Assembly (NCBI RefSeq): GCF_900176165.1 | Contig: NZ_FWWU01000003.1 | Location: forward strand, 124,001 to 188,000 | Reading direction: 5' to 3' | Origin: Deinococcus hopiensis KR-140 | GTDB lineage: Bacteria; Deinococcota; Deinococci; Deinococcales; Deinococcaceae | DNA: 64,000 nucleotides | Shown here: piece after piece, positions 40,676-48,732 of the stretch | Layout: every line of letters begins with the position of its first letter | How positions within the stretch are numbered: position 1 is the stretch's first letter | Position numbers and translations under genes: made by a program | Notes under the pieces: generated by a model | Database searches by the model: none | What the model was told of the DNA's origin: nothing | What the model saw: the letters and a program-made list of their open reading frames with translations, nothing else

Positions 40676-41155
40676 TTAAAAGAGGCGGTCCGTGGGATCT
40701 GGGCGGGGAGTGCTTGGGGATCTGGCTGCAGCATCACGAGCTTGTACGGCGAGCTGGTCCGCGCCTTCATTCTCCGGATGTCCCGCATGACCCTGCACCC
40801 ACTCAAACGTAAGCGTGTGCGGTTGGGCGGCCAGGAGGAGGGCTTGCCAGAGGTCCGGGTTTTTGACGTTCTTCCAGTTCTTGCGCTGCCAGTTGCTCAG
40901 CCAGTCTTTCTCGAACGCGTCGGTGCCGTACTTGGAATCACTCACGACGTGGACTTGGCAGGGGCGTTTGAGGGCGCGCAAGCCTCCGAGGAGGGCGGTG
41001 AGTTCCATGCGGTTGTTGGTGGTCTGCGCTTCGCTGCCGGAGAGTTCCTTCTGATGTTCACCTAGGGTGAGGATGCAGGCCCAGCCTCCGGGGCCGGGAT
41101 TCCCGGAGCAAGCACCGTCGGTGACGAGGCGAACAGAAGGGCGGTCTTGAGTCAT
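40676..41155 (-). CDS. rnhA: Ribonuclease HI
   Basis: 159 residues, the usual length. LVTDGACSGNPGPGGWA (Asp 1 of the DEDD site), NNRMELTALLGGLRAL (Glu), VVSDSKYGTDAF (Asp 2), FEWVQGHAGHPENEGADQLAVQA (His and Asp 3) are all intact. The enzyme cuts RNA in RNA-DNA hybrids. It is divergent from the unknown 280-aa gene, with a 149-bp gap. A bacterial chromosome usually has its own copy elsewhere, so this could be an accessory version near the recombinase. Confidence 0.93.
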   Translation of the reverse strand: MTQDRPSVRLVTDGACSGNPGPGGWACILTLGEHQKELSGSEAQTTNNRMELTALLGGLRALKRPCQVHVVSDSKYGTDAFEKDWLSNWQRKNWKNVKNPDLWQALLLAAQPHTLTFEWVQGHAGHPENEGADQLAVQARDAAARSPSTPRPDPTDRLF

Positions 41156-41267
41156 GGAGCCATTGTGGGAGAAAAGAGAAAAGGATTTTTTATCTTGACC
41201 CCATCGCGAGTAGCTGTTTGTGCGTCCAGGAGGGAGTGTGCGGCTCGCTTTGTGTCTCTTCGTATCG

Positions 41268-41273
41268 TATAAT
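41268..41273 (+). promoter_or_regulatory. -10 element before the 280-aa hypothetical gene
   Basis: A perfect TATAAT, 32 bases before the ATG at 41305. No good -35 lies at the right distance, so an activator or another sigma factor may be needed. Confidence 0.45.
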
Positions 41274-41304
41274 TACGCCATTAGCAGAAAAAGGGGTAAT
41301 AAAA

Positions 41305-42147
41305 ATGGCAAAGACAAACACCCGCAGCATCGGCATCGACCGCTTCCAGGCCCTCCTCGCCACCGCCGCCATCACCGCAGACGTCCAGACCATCACCGCT
41401 CAGCCCGACACCAACGACGTGGACGCCCAACTCACGCACCTGCTGCGTCAGGCACAGGACCGCTGGGGTTTCGGACTGCACCACCTGCAGCACACGGCGC
41501 GCTGGACTGGGCAGACGATTGAACTGCTCGCGGACGGCCGTGTCGCCGCTGATTTGAATGCTGACCCGGCCCGCATCGCTTCTGCCTACGCGAGTATGAG
41601 CGCCCCTGACGAGAACGGCCTCAGCTCCTGGCCTGTTCTCGGTGAAGGCCACCGAACCGCAATCAAAAGCCCGGCTCAACTGCGTGTGCTGATCGAGGAC
41701 GCCCGGGAGTTCGAGACGCTCTGGACCCCTGAGAAAAACAGCCTCACCTACCGCGTCTGGCGCACCCAGACCATTGAAGGTGAGCAACTCGCCGTCGAGT
41801 ACGCCCGTCCCACCAGCGCCGCGGAACTCCTCGCTGACGCGGCCTGGGACGTCATCACCCGGATCAAGGACCGCAGCCTGCAGCGCGACCTGATGAAGCG
41901 CAGCGAGGACGGGGGCATCCTTCAGGCGTTCCTGAGTGCTCGGCACAAGAATGCCGCCACGAACCTCGCGACCCTGGCTGAAGCGCACTTCACGGTACAG
42001 GGCAACGTCGGCCGCCTCACGGGCAGTGCTGCGCGTGACTTTGATGCGTTCCGTGCCCTGCAGCGCGCCACGGCTGAGGAACTCCTCGCGCTGCACGAAG
42101 GTGCAGTGAAGAAGGTGGCGTCCACCTTGCACGGCGAACTGAAGTAA
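41305..42147 (+). CDS. Hypothetical protein (280 aa) next to rnhA
   Basis: 280 residues from the ATG at 41305, after AAGGGG. The chain is mainly helical: FQALLATAAITADVQTI, LTHLLRQAQDRWGFG, SPAQLRVLIEDAREFETLW and a C-terminal four-helix-like stretch (AATNLATLAEAHF, FDAFRALQRATAEELLALHEG). It has no signal, no membrane segment and no nucleotide or metal motif. Codon use is GC-rich like the neighbours. I do not recognise a family. Position between RNase HI and a small protein, near a recombinase, suggests island or plasmid housekeeping. Confidence 0.75.
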   Translation: MAKTNTRSIGIDRFQALLATAAITADVQTITAQPDTNDVDAQLTHLLRQAQDRWGFGLHHLQHTARWTGQTIELLADGRVAADLNADPARIASAYASMSAPDENGLSSWPVLGEGHRTAIKSPAQLRVLIEDAREFETLWTPEKNSLTYRVWRTQTIEGEQLAVEYARPTSAAELLADAAWDVITRIKDRSLQRDLMKRSEDGGILQAFLSARHKNAATNLATLAEAHFTVQGNVGRLTGSAARDFDAFRALQRATAEELLALHEGAVKKVASTLHGELK

Positions 42148-42173
42148 GGCTGGCGTTGCCGCGCCCCTGGCCC

Positions 42174-42422
42174 ATGACAGTGACGGCGGGCATACCACTG
42201 TCGGGCAGCGCTTGGGTTCAGGTGGCGCGGCCTGCCGCCGGCGACCGGCCGCAACTGGACGGGGTGAATGTGCCCGTCGAAGCGTATCTCCCTCACCGCT
42301 TTTCTCGCCCGGCCGCACTGTTCAAACCCGGCGCGCACACCCTGGACCTCCAGGTCCTCGATGCGGCCGGGCGACCCATGATTCGGGTCTACAGCAGCTT
42401 TACAGTGACACCCCACGGATAA
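42174..42422 (+). CDS. Small hypothetical beta-rich protein or fragment
   Basis: 82 residues from the ATG at 42174. VQVARPAAGDRPQLDGVNVPVEAYLP and GAHTLDLQVLDAAGRPMIRVYSSFTV look like the strands of one Ig-like domain ending a larger protein. No signal peptide and no ribosome site are visible, so it may be the tail of a lost gene. It is 27 bp downstream of the 280-aa gene. Confidence 0.4.
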   Translation: MTVTAGIPLSGSAWVQVARPAAGDRPQLDGVNVPVEAYLPHRFSRPAALFKPGAHTLDLQVLDAAGRPMIRVYSSFTVTPHG

Positions 42423-42517
42423 GAGAACGCTGGACGCGCGCGTGTTGAAGTGCAGGACCCCTCACAGCTTCCCTTCAGCGTCGGTGCCAATGCCGGGGTA
42501 CGCTGTACCAAAACAGC

Positions 42518-43492
42518 TCAGATACCCAATACGGGATGGGGGCGGTAAAGCTCCTCCAGCGCCGACAGGTCTTCCGAATTCAGCTTCACATGAAGGGCAG
42601 CAACTGCGTCTTCCAGATGAGGCATCTTGCTCGCCCCGATGATGGGTGCCGTGACCCCCGGCTGATGCAGCAACCAGGCCGTTGCCACCTGTGCGGGCGT
42701 CGTCTCCAGACGTGCGGCCACCTCCGCCACCCGCGCCTGGACGGCGTAGTCGTCCTCGGTGCGGTAGAGCGCCTCTCCAAACTTGTCGCTGCGCGCCCGG
42801 GTGGTCTGCGGCTCGCCCGCCTTGCGGTTACCCGTCAGAAAACCGCGCGCCAGCGGACTCCAGGGAATGACGCCCACCCCATCCTCACGGCACAGCGGCA
42901 GCATTTCGCGCTCCTCCTCACGGTAGACGAGGTTGTAGTGGTTTTGCATGCTCACGAAGCGGGTGAGTCCATGCAGATCGGCCACATGCTGCATCTTGGC
43001 GAACTGGTAGGCCAGCATGCTGCTCGCCCCAATGTACCGAACGGCTCCCATCCGGACGAGGTCATGCAGCGCTGTCATGGTTTCTAGAATGGGCGTTTCG
43101 GGATCGAAACGGTGAATCTGGTACAGGTCAATGTAGTCGGTTCCCAGCCGCTTCAGACTCGACTGCACGGCGTCCATGATGTGCTTGCGCGAGAGGCCCG
43201 CGTCGTTGGGACCGGGACCCATCCGGTTAAAGACTTTGGTGGCGACAACCACCTGATCGCGCCGCGTGTACTCGGCCAGCGCCCGACCCAGGATTTCTTC
43301 GCTCGCCCCGAGCGAGTACATGTCCGCCGTGTCAAAGAAATTGATGCCGAGTTCAAGGGCGCGTGCAATGAACGGGCGGCTCTGGTCTTCGGAGAGTACC
43401 CAGTCGCGCCAGTTGGGGTCACCATAGGTCATGGTGCCCAGAGCGATGCGCGAGACTTTCAATCCACTGTGACCGAGACGCACGTAATCCAT
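42518..43492 (-). CDS. Aldo/keto reductase
   Basis: 324 residues. The TIM-barrel oxidoreductase motifs are complete: LGTMTYGD, INFFDTADMYS (catalytic Asp and Tyr), VVATKVFNRMG (Lys), DLYQIHRFDPETP (His), FVSMQNHYNLVYREEEREM, IPWSPLARGFLTG and PIIGASKMPHLEDAVAAL (NADPH-binding end). It belongs to the AKR group with YajO/YghZ-like members. It probably reduces aldehydes with NADPH; the substrate is open. It stands alone. Confidence 0.93.
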   Translation of the reverse strand: MDYVRLGHSGLKVSRIALGTMTYGDPNWRDWVLSEDQSRPFIARALELGINFFDTADMYSLGASEEILGRALAEYTRRDQVVVATKVFNRMGPGPNDAGLSRKHIMDAVQSSLKRLGTDYIDLYQIHRFDPETPILETMTALHDLVRMGAVRYIGASSMLAYQFAKMQHVADLHGLTRFVSMQNHYNLVYREEEREMLPLCREDGVGVIPWSPLARGFLTGNRKAGEPQTTRARSDKFGEALYRTEDDYAVQARVAEVAARLETTPAQVATAWLLHQPGVTAPIIGASKMPHLEDAVAALHVKLNSEDLSALEELYRPHPVLGI

Positions 43493-44099
43493 GGATGCAC
43501 CTTACCCCCTGCGCGCAGGCTGGGGACTGCGTGGGGGTGCCGGCCGTGTCAGGAGCACTCTCCGCGCGTCATGGTTGCTCATTCGCTCTCCTGAAGTGGG
43601 ACAACGCCCGCTCCTGCATACTGCTGTCCTCACTGAAGCGGGGGCAGATACCTCAGGCTCCAACTGGAAGTCAGGCGTTGACGTTCTGCCGCCCATTCCA
43701 GGGCCAGCCAGAGGACGCCCAGGATTAAACCTGTTCTGAAGCACCTCACAGGGCCGCGAGCATGGTCATGGTGGCCAGGTACAGGGTGACCGCTATGAAA
43801 GGTGATCTCCTCAAATAAATTCTTGCCGAAGGAACTCGAATAATATAGCCTTCTTGTGGTACACATCCCTGATATGTGCGGGATGCCGCTCTCATTTGTA
43901 TCATCGGTACTCAATAGAGAGGGGAATAATGCGTAAAAGTACCAAATAAAATAGGGAAAATAGTAATAAAGAATAAGGCTTTGAAGATGCGACTAAATTT
44001 GAGATTGTAACCATTCAGCATGAAACTGTTTTGGTGTTGAGTAGTCTTCGCAATCACTCAACACAATTTCTGATTTCGTATTGAGTGGTTGCCTGAACT
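43493..44099. other. Intergenic region with an AT-rich insert and a stem-loop
   Basis: About 600 bp. From 43800 the base content drops sharply (poly-A/T runs), which suggests foreign DNA. GTGTTGAGT (44034-44042) pairs with ACTCAACAC (44056-44064) around a 13-base loop, a strong hairpin without a T-run. No open frame is convincing here. Confidence 0.45.
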
Positions 44100-44348
44100 T
44101 CACGAAGACCACTCCAGTTGATCGGGAAGAACTCCCGAGCTCCAAGCCCTCTTTATTTTTACGGAAGCCCTCAGAAATCTATGTCCGGCTTCATCTCCGG
44201 GCAAAGGCTGAGATAAGTAAGTTTCGCCACTCAATTTGTTTAGCATCAGAGTTCCACTTCTATCGCTGGATTCTATGAAGCTGGAGAAGCTATACAATGC
44301 TTCTAATTTGTCCTCCGAGATTTTTGCAATAGTTACATGAAATCCCAT
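44100..44348 (-). CDS. Small hypothetical protein in AT-rich segment
   Basis: 82 residues, ATG at 44348 with AGAGG five bases before. The sequence VTIAKISEDKLEALYSFSSFI and GETYLSQPLPGDEAGHRFLR looks like a real but unknown small cytosolic protein. Its lower GC suggests transfer. It could be an immunity-type protein or a truncated gene. Confidence 0.4.
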   Translation of the reverse strand: MGFHVTIAKISEDKLEALYSFSSFIESSDRSGTLMLNKLSGETYLSQPLPGDEAGHRFLRASVKIKRAWSSGVLPDQLEWSS

Positions 44349-44449
44349 AATGCCTCTACTCTACTTGGCTGCGGGCAGTCCCTTCAACGAGGACACGCGA
44401 CCATTGCTGCGGCAGTGGGTCCGGCTCAGCGCACGAGGACGTTCGTCGC

Positions 44450-44479
44450 CCCAGGAATTCCTGGGGGCCGGTTTTTTTG
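44450..44479 (+). terminator. Strong orphan terminator on the plus strand
   Basis: The perfect palindrome CCCCAGGAATTCCTGGGG (44450-44467) is followed by GCCGG and seven T. The T-run fits only plus-strand transcription, yet no plus-strand gene ends here. It lies antisense, 4 bp past the end of the GH16-like gene. Confidence 0.75.
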
Positions 44480-44482
44480 ACA

Positions 44483-45475
44483 CTAACAACTGCTGCTTAC
44501 TGGTGTAGTGGAAAAAGTAAAATTCGTAAAGCTGAAACTGGTTGTCTGCCCGTTTCGAGGTGCTGCCCCTTGGAAGAGCCACAGGTTCATGTGCAAAGGC
44601 ATACTTTCTGCCGAAATAAAATCGGCTGCGGACAAACCTGCGCCCTTATTCACGGTGGTCGTGGTGAGCGCTCCCGAACCGATGCGAACGTCCGTCCGTA
44701 AGATCAGACTGCCCGCGTTGTTCACTGCTGAAAACTTCACGCACCGAAACCGGTTGCTCAGGGCTGTGGTATGCCCGTGAAAGCCCTCAATCATCACGGA
44801 TGTCGCGGTCCGAGTCATACGGTGCGTCGTGTACGTACCGCTTAAGCTCTGAGCATACTCATAGTGGAACGACTGCTTGTCTCCCGTCAGGGTGTTTTGA
44901 CCCATGACAGTTCCAGGATAAACAGTGTAGTTGATTGGACCCCGCCCCGGCACGCCCCACCGAGCAAACTCAATATCCTGTTCCTTGAAGCCGTCCGCAC
45001 TCCTGGCCCCAACGGGTGGAACGGTCGAGTAAGGGAACAGTCCTAACACAACGTTTGGATCAATGGTGGTGAAGTCCCCAATCATGTTCCAGGTATAGGT
45101 ACCGACACCCAGTGACTGCTGCGTTGTGAGTTCAGCGCTGCGCCACTGGCCTCCGGGATTGGAGAGGCTCAAGCGCATTGTCCCCGTGCTGGAATCCACA
45201 CAAACGTTATTCGGATCAAAGATATTCGGTCCAGGCCCGACGAGTCCCCCTGTCGAGTTCCGGACCGTCCAGGTATACCCGGACCAGTTGACTGTGGCCT
45301 GCCCACAACTGAGGGCTTGCGGGTGGAGTCGTGCGGTGGGCGCATCTCGTGTAAGAGAAGGTTGCCCACAACCCGCCAGCAAGAGCCCCGAGAGGGTGAG
45401 CCACGGCCAGCATCGGCCCCACGTTGGGAGGGTCTTTGGGTAAGTCCTGGCTTGCTCGAATCCACCTGCTTCCAT
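44483..45475 (-). CDS. GH16-like lipoprotein (concanavalin-fold glucanase type)
   Basis: 330 residues, ATG at 45475. The signal ends in a lipobox, LSGLLLAGCGQP (Cys about 36). The rest is a beta-jelly roll: VNWSGYTWTVRNS, GTMRLSLSN, WRSAELTTQQSLGVGTYTW, then FKEQDIEFARWG. That last run aligns with the GH16 active site E[IL]D[IF]xxE, but the first Glu is Gln-Asp shifted (EQDIEF), so the catalytic pair should be checked. Related proteins in soil bacteria are annotated as family 16 hydrolases. A surface enzyme on beta-glucans or a binding protein is likely. Confidence 0.75.
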   Translation of the reverse strand: MEAGGFEQARTYPKTLPTWGRCWPWLTLSGLLLAGCGQPSLTRDAPTARLHPQALSCGQATVNWSGYTWTVRNSTGGLVGPGPNIFDPNNVCVDSSTGTMRLSLSNPGGQWRSAELTTQQSLGVGTYTWNMIGDFTTIDPNVVLGLFPYSTVPPVGARSADGFKEQDIEFARWGVPGRGPINYTVYPGTVMGQNTLTGDKQSFHYEYAQSLSGTYTTHRMTRTATSVMIEGFHGHTTALSNRFRCVKFSAVNNAGSLILRTDVRIGSGALTTTTVNKGAGLSAADFISAESMPLHMNLWLFQGAAPRNGQTTSFSFTNFTFSTTPVSSSC

Positions 45476-45736
45476 GATTCCTCACCTTACCGCATCCCTC
45501 GAAGGCGCGCCGGGGCGACTGGAAAGGCACTTGTGTTGCTCCAGCGGCGCTTGAGGATGTGTGGATTTTGGGCGGCGAGAAGCGTGCGGGTGCTGTAGAC
45601 GCTCTGGCGTTCAAGACTCAGCACAAGTGGACTGGCCCAGTTTCCCGTGATGGACGTGTCGACGGTCGCCAAGATGTTTCCCTGAGGATCGAGGCGCCGT
45701 ACATCACACTGAGGAAGACCTGCTCTTTGGGAGCAG

Positions 45737-45838
45737 CGCCACCTCAGCGCCCGGATGAAGGACGAGGTCGATCCGCTGCGGCAGTTGGGTGTCCGAGCGG
45801 CCTATTTGGACTCCACGCTCTCCCCTTCCGTCCCACTG
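45737..45838 (+). pseudogene. Fragment of RecQ helicase gene
   Basis: About 25 codons read ARMKDEVDPLRQLGVRAAYLDSTLSP. This corresponds to SLMKDQVDALRQLGVRAAYLNSTLSP of RecQ helicases, just after the Walker A region. No other RecQ sequence is nearby. It is probably recombination debris. Confidence 0.7.
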
Positions 45839-46291
45839 GGATTATCCCGTGCATCTGCCCTTAGCGTTGTGGCAGCGGCTCTAGCGCTCTCGTCACGTCA
45901 AGGGCACGGCAAACTCGCAGCGCGGATGGTGGGGCTGAGCGGCCGCATACATGCCCGGCTGGGAAAACAAGTCGTCATCTGTTCGCCGATTTAACTTGAG
46001 CGGTTCGCGCGCGCTGCAGGGCTTGCTGGGGAGTCGGTACGCGGCAGAATTTGCTGCAGGGAGCCACATAGAACTCCACGAACTGCTTCCCGACCTTCAG
46101 GCCTGGCTGGAAGTGGGACAGGCGAAGGCGAAACCTCGCCTCTCAGGAACAGTGCTGAGTGCACGCGAGCACGAGGTGTTGCAGTGCCTCATTCAAGGGG
46201 CCTCGGACAAATGCATTGCCCAGATCCGCTCGCCCAGTACCGTCAGCCAACTCGTTGCGAACATGCTCGGCAAGCTTGGCTTGGACTGCGT
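45839..46291 (+). pseudogene. Remnant of LuxR-type HTH regulator (ATPase-associated)
   Basis: Two frames give SVVAAALALSSRQGHGKLAARMVGLSGRI (end of a TPR/ATPase region) and then LQGLLGSRYAAEFAAGSHI. The C-terminal LuxR helix-turn-helix follows: LSAREHEVLQCLIQGASDKCIAQ, then TVSQLVANMLGKLGL. A deletion in the recognition helix region (IRSPSTVSQ) and a frameshift disable it. The 5' side fuses to the RecQ fragment. Confidence 0.7.
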
Positions 46292-46624
46292 CATGGTGTC
46301 GAACTGGCCCGTTGGGCGTCAGAACAAGGCGAGGAAGCCGAAAGAGAACTGGATACGACGCTCTCGTCATTGCTGCACCGAGGGGGCCAACACGTACTTA
46401 ATTCTGCCAGGGTGCCAGGACTGACGGCGCGCACCCTGGGTCCTCGCAGCTAAGGTGTGTTTCAAGCCCCGGGACGGTCTTCCACGAAGACAGGAACGGC
46501 GGCGACAGTCGACCATCGACTGGAGTGTCTTCCGCGCAGTGCACAGCAAAAGCCCGTTTCACTTTGCGTCTTCCTCACGCACAGGAGCGCAGGGACAGGC
46601 CAGGCCTGTCCAGGAGAACCCATC
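46292..46624. other. Degenerate stretch before the small exported protein
   Basis: 333 bp with no recognisable gene. It probably continues the decayed region to the left. AGGAG at its end is the ribosome site of the next gene. Confidence 0.3.
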
Positions 46625-46996
46625 ATGACGAACTCAACCCGTTTGATCCGTGCTTCACAGTTCGTGCTGACCAGCTTTGTCCTGCTGGGCAACATCGGCC
46701 ATGCCCGTCCATATGACGCTCCTGATGACCAACCGACGGCCAGGACGGGACAGAACCTCACGGGCGCCGAGTGTCAGCAGCACCTGCAGGCTCTGGAGCA
46801 ACGGCTTCAGCAAGCCGGGTACCGGGCAGTGTCCACTCGGGTGGCGCAGGACGGTACGCTGATCGCTCGCTGGTACAACGCTGAACTCAAGATGACGGCC
46901 GTGGCCTTTATGGGGCAGAAGGCCAAGGGAAATACATTCTCGACAAGTGAGTATGCGGGTTTGATCCCCTGGAGTGACCTCCTCGGAAATCAGTGA
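46625..46996 (+). CDS. Small exported hypothetical protein
   Basis: 123 residues, ATG at 46625 with AGGAGAACC before it. Signal peptide SQFVLTSFVLLGNIGHA, then a small domain: CQQHLQALEQRLQQAGYRAVSTRV, GTLIARWYNAELKMTAVAFMG. It resembles, in helix-then-strands pattern, the fragment at 61300-61590 (LRTQGFKQDTYRK..., YTNSAGKYVGMISRG). Function unknown. Confidence 0.65.
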   Translation: MTNSTRLIRASQFVLTSFVLLGNIGHARPYDAPDDQPTARTGQNLTGAECQQHLQALEQRLQQAGYRAVSTRVAQDGTLIARWYNAELKMTAVAFMGQKAKGNTFSTSEYAGLIPWSDLLGNQ

Positions 46997-47112
46997 AGGA
47001 CAGTCTGTGGCCTTCAGGCTGCGTCTCTTACCGATATTCAGCTCCACCTTCTGATCTCCCAGCGGATAACCTCGACTTCCCGTGCATAGCGGGCTATAAT
47101 GCTCAACATCAA

Positions 47113-47140
47113 AGGCGGCCTCCGGGTCGCCTTCTTCTTT
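47113..47140 (+). terminator. Terminator with GGCGGCC...GTCGCC stem
   Basis: AAGGCGGCC TCCGG GTCGCCTT forms a stem with a short loop, followed by CTTCTTT. Near-identical hairpins occur at 61021-61067 (inverted) and 61711-61757, so this is a recurring element. It would end transcription of the 123-aa gene. Confidence 0.65.
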
Positions 47141-47293
47141 GCTCTAAGCTCCGTTAGGACAGAGAAAATCCACAGCTAAAATGAATGCACCAAGCCCTAG
47201 GAATGGAGCTCAACGGCCGTGTTGGTGCGTCCTAGAGCAGTGAGGTAGGAGATCAGTGGCAGCGCTGACTCCTTCGCTGAGAGGTACAGACTT

Positions 47294-47882
47294 ATGCTGG
47301 GAGCAGTGAAGACACCCAGTCCCCTACTCCCTGCGCCGCTGCTTATTGCCTGCATTGGCGTCTCCTCAGGGGGAGCAATCCAGGGTGTGCCTGGCCATCA
47401 GGCAAGTCACTCAACCATTCAGCAGGTAACCCTGCGTCCGGGTGCGCAGGTGGGAACGTTGCTAGGCGCGCGCCTCACTGCGCCGCTGGCGTCCTGAATC
47501 AGTCCGGCAGGTCAGCGTGTGGATCCGGCAGATCCCATCCCAGGGCCTTCCTGTACCTCTGAGTTTCGGCAGCAATGCCACGCTGGCTTCCGCCGTGTAT
47601 GCGGTGCGCTCAAGCAGTGTGGTCTCCACCAGGGACGCCACCCGTTTTGTGATCCGCATCCCAGTGGGGCCGGGAGATCTACGGAAATTGGTCCCCTTGC
47701 GCCTGGTGCGCTCTGAGAACATCACTCTCGACACAGCTCCAGGCTTCCAGGAGAGAAGTTCTCCTGCGGCCGCTTGGACTAATGATTCTCTGGCACGCCG
47801 GGGAGTGGGTTTCGTAGAGTTCGACGCGGCGACACTAGATCCAGTATCCGAGCAGCTGTTCGTTGTGGTACGCTTTGATTGA
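47294..47882 (+). pseudogene. Exported protein gene, probably frameshifted
   Basis: The ATG at 47294 opens a 67-residue frame with a signal peptide (LLPAPLLIACIGVSSGGA), then QQVTLRPGAQVGTLLGARL. A frame change near 47490 leads to VSVWIRQIPSQGLPVPLSFGSNATLASAVYAV and runs to 47882 (EQLFVVVRFD). Read together they make a beta-rich secreted protein of about 190 residues. If instead two genes, the second starts at the GTG at 47517 without a ribosome site. Confidence 0.45.
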
Positions 47883-47928
47883 TCTGTAGGAGAGTCAACC
47901 TAAGTACATCGCATCTGGCATGGTGACT

Positions 47929-47959
47929 ACTCACCACGATGATCCGCTTCGTGGTGAGT
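47929..47959. other. Perfect stem-loop at the left edge of the IS5 insertion
   Basis: ACTCACCACG (47929-47938) and CGTGGTGAGT (47950-47959) form a 10-bp perfect stem with an 11-base loop. The stem ends in the TA duplicated by the IS5 element (47959-47960). The IS probably inserted at the foot of a pre-existing hairpin. Confidence 0.7.
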
Positions 47960-47983
47960 ACAGGTCATCCGGAAATCCGACGG

Positions 47984-48028
<45 letters not shown>

Positions 48029-48493
48029 TGGGCTTTGCGCTCATCTCGTGTCCGAACACGCCTAAAGGATTGCAGCCAATAAGGTCGTGCGTTCCACCTT
48101 CCAGCGTCGCTTGTAACGACGCAGTGGTCGTCCATCCTGCGTCTTTTTCTTCCGGTTCTTGCGATTCGGCGCGGGTCATCTCGATCCCCAGGGCAGCAAA
48201 TTCAGCATCCAGAGGATCACTGTCATACGCCTTATCCCCGATGAGTCGTTTGGGGAAGTCCATGCCACAAGAGGCTTCCAGGGTGTCGTGCACCAGGGTC
48301 ACTTCGGCAGGACTCGCACTTTCAGTATGAACAGCGAGCGGTATACCGCTCGCGTCCACCATGATCATGATCTTGGTGCCTTTGCCTTTCTTCGTGGGAC
48401 CGACATCAGCGCCCCCTTTTTCGCGGCACTGAAGGTACCGTCGATAAAAGCTTCGCGGAGATCAAGCAGCGCTTGATCCTCCAATAATTCGTA

Positions 48494-48571
48494 TAAACGG
48501 CCCAATACATTGGGAAACACGCCACGTTCATTTAAACGGCCCAATACATTGGGAAACACGCCACGTTCATT
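48494..48571. repeat. Tandem 39-bp duplication inside the IS5 transposase
   Basis: Two identical adjacent 39-bp copies, 48494-48532 and 48533-48571. The length is 13 codons, so the duplication keeps the frame. It is likely a replication slip. Confidence 0.9.
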
Positions 48572-48732
48572 CCATTCTTGAAAGCGCTCAAAACACGTGG
48601 ACTTCGGAGGGTAATCGGGGCGAGGAAGTTCTGCCCACTGCGCTCCTGTTCTTAGCACCCACAACATGTCTTCAAGCAGTTCTTTATCTCCCCGACGCGG
48701 ACGGCCGCTTCGGGTTTTCTTTTCGGGTGGAG

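Noticed and set aside
43630..43914. Minus-strand 94-codon frame, and a possible transporter C-terminus (FIAVTLYLATMTML) near 43750-43800
   Set aside because: The similarity is only a short hydrophobic run and the frame has no ribosome site; too weak to annotate.
47095..47100. Extended -10 (GGCTATAAT) just before the terminator at 47113, suggesting a tiny RNA
   Set aside because: The -35 match is poor and the transcript would be only about 30 bases; more likely chance.
48494..48571. Short tandem repeat considered as a CRISPR-like array
   Set aside because: Only two adjacent copies, no spacers, and they lie in a transposase frame.
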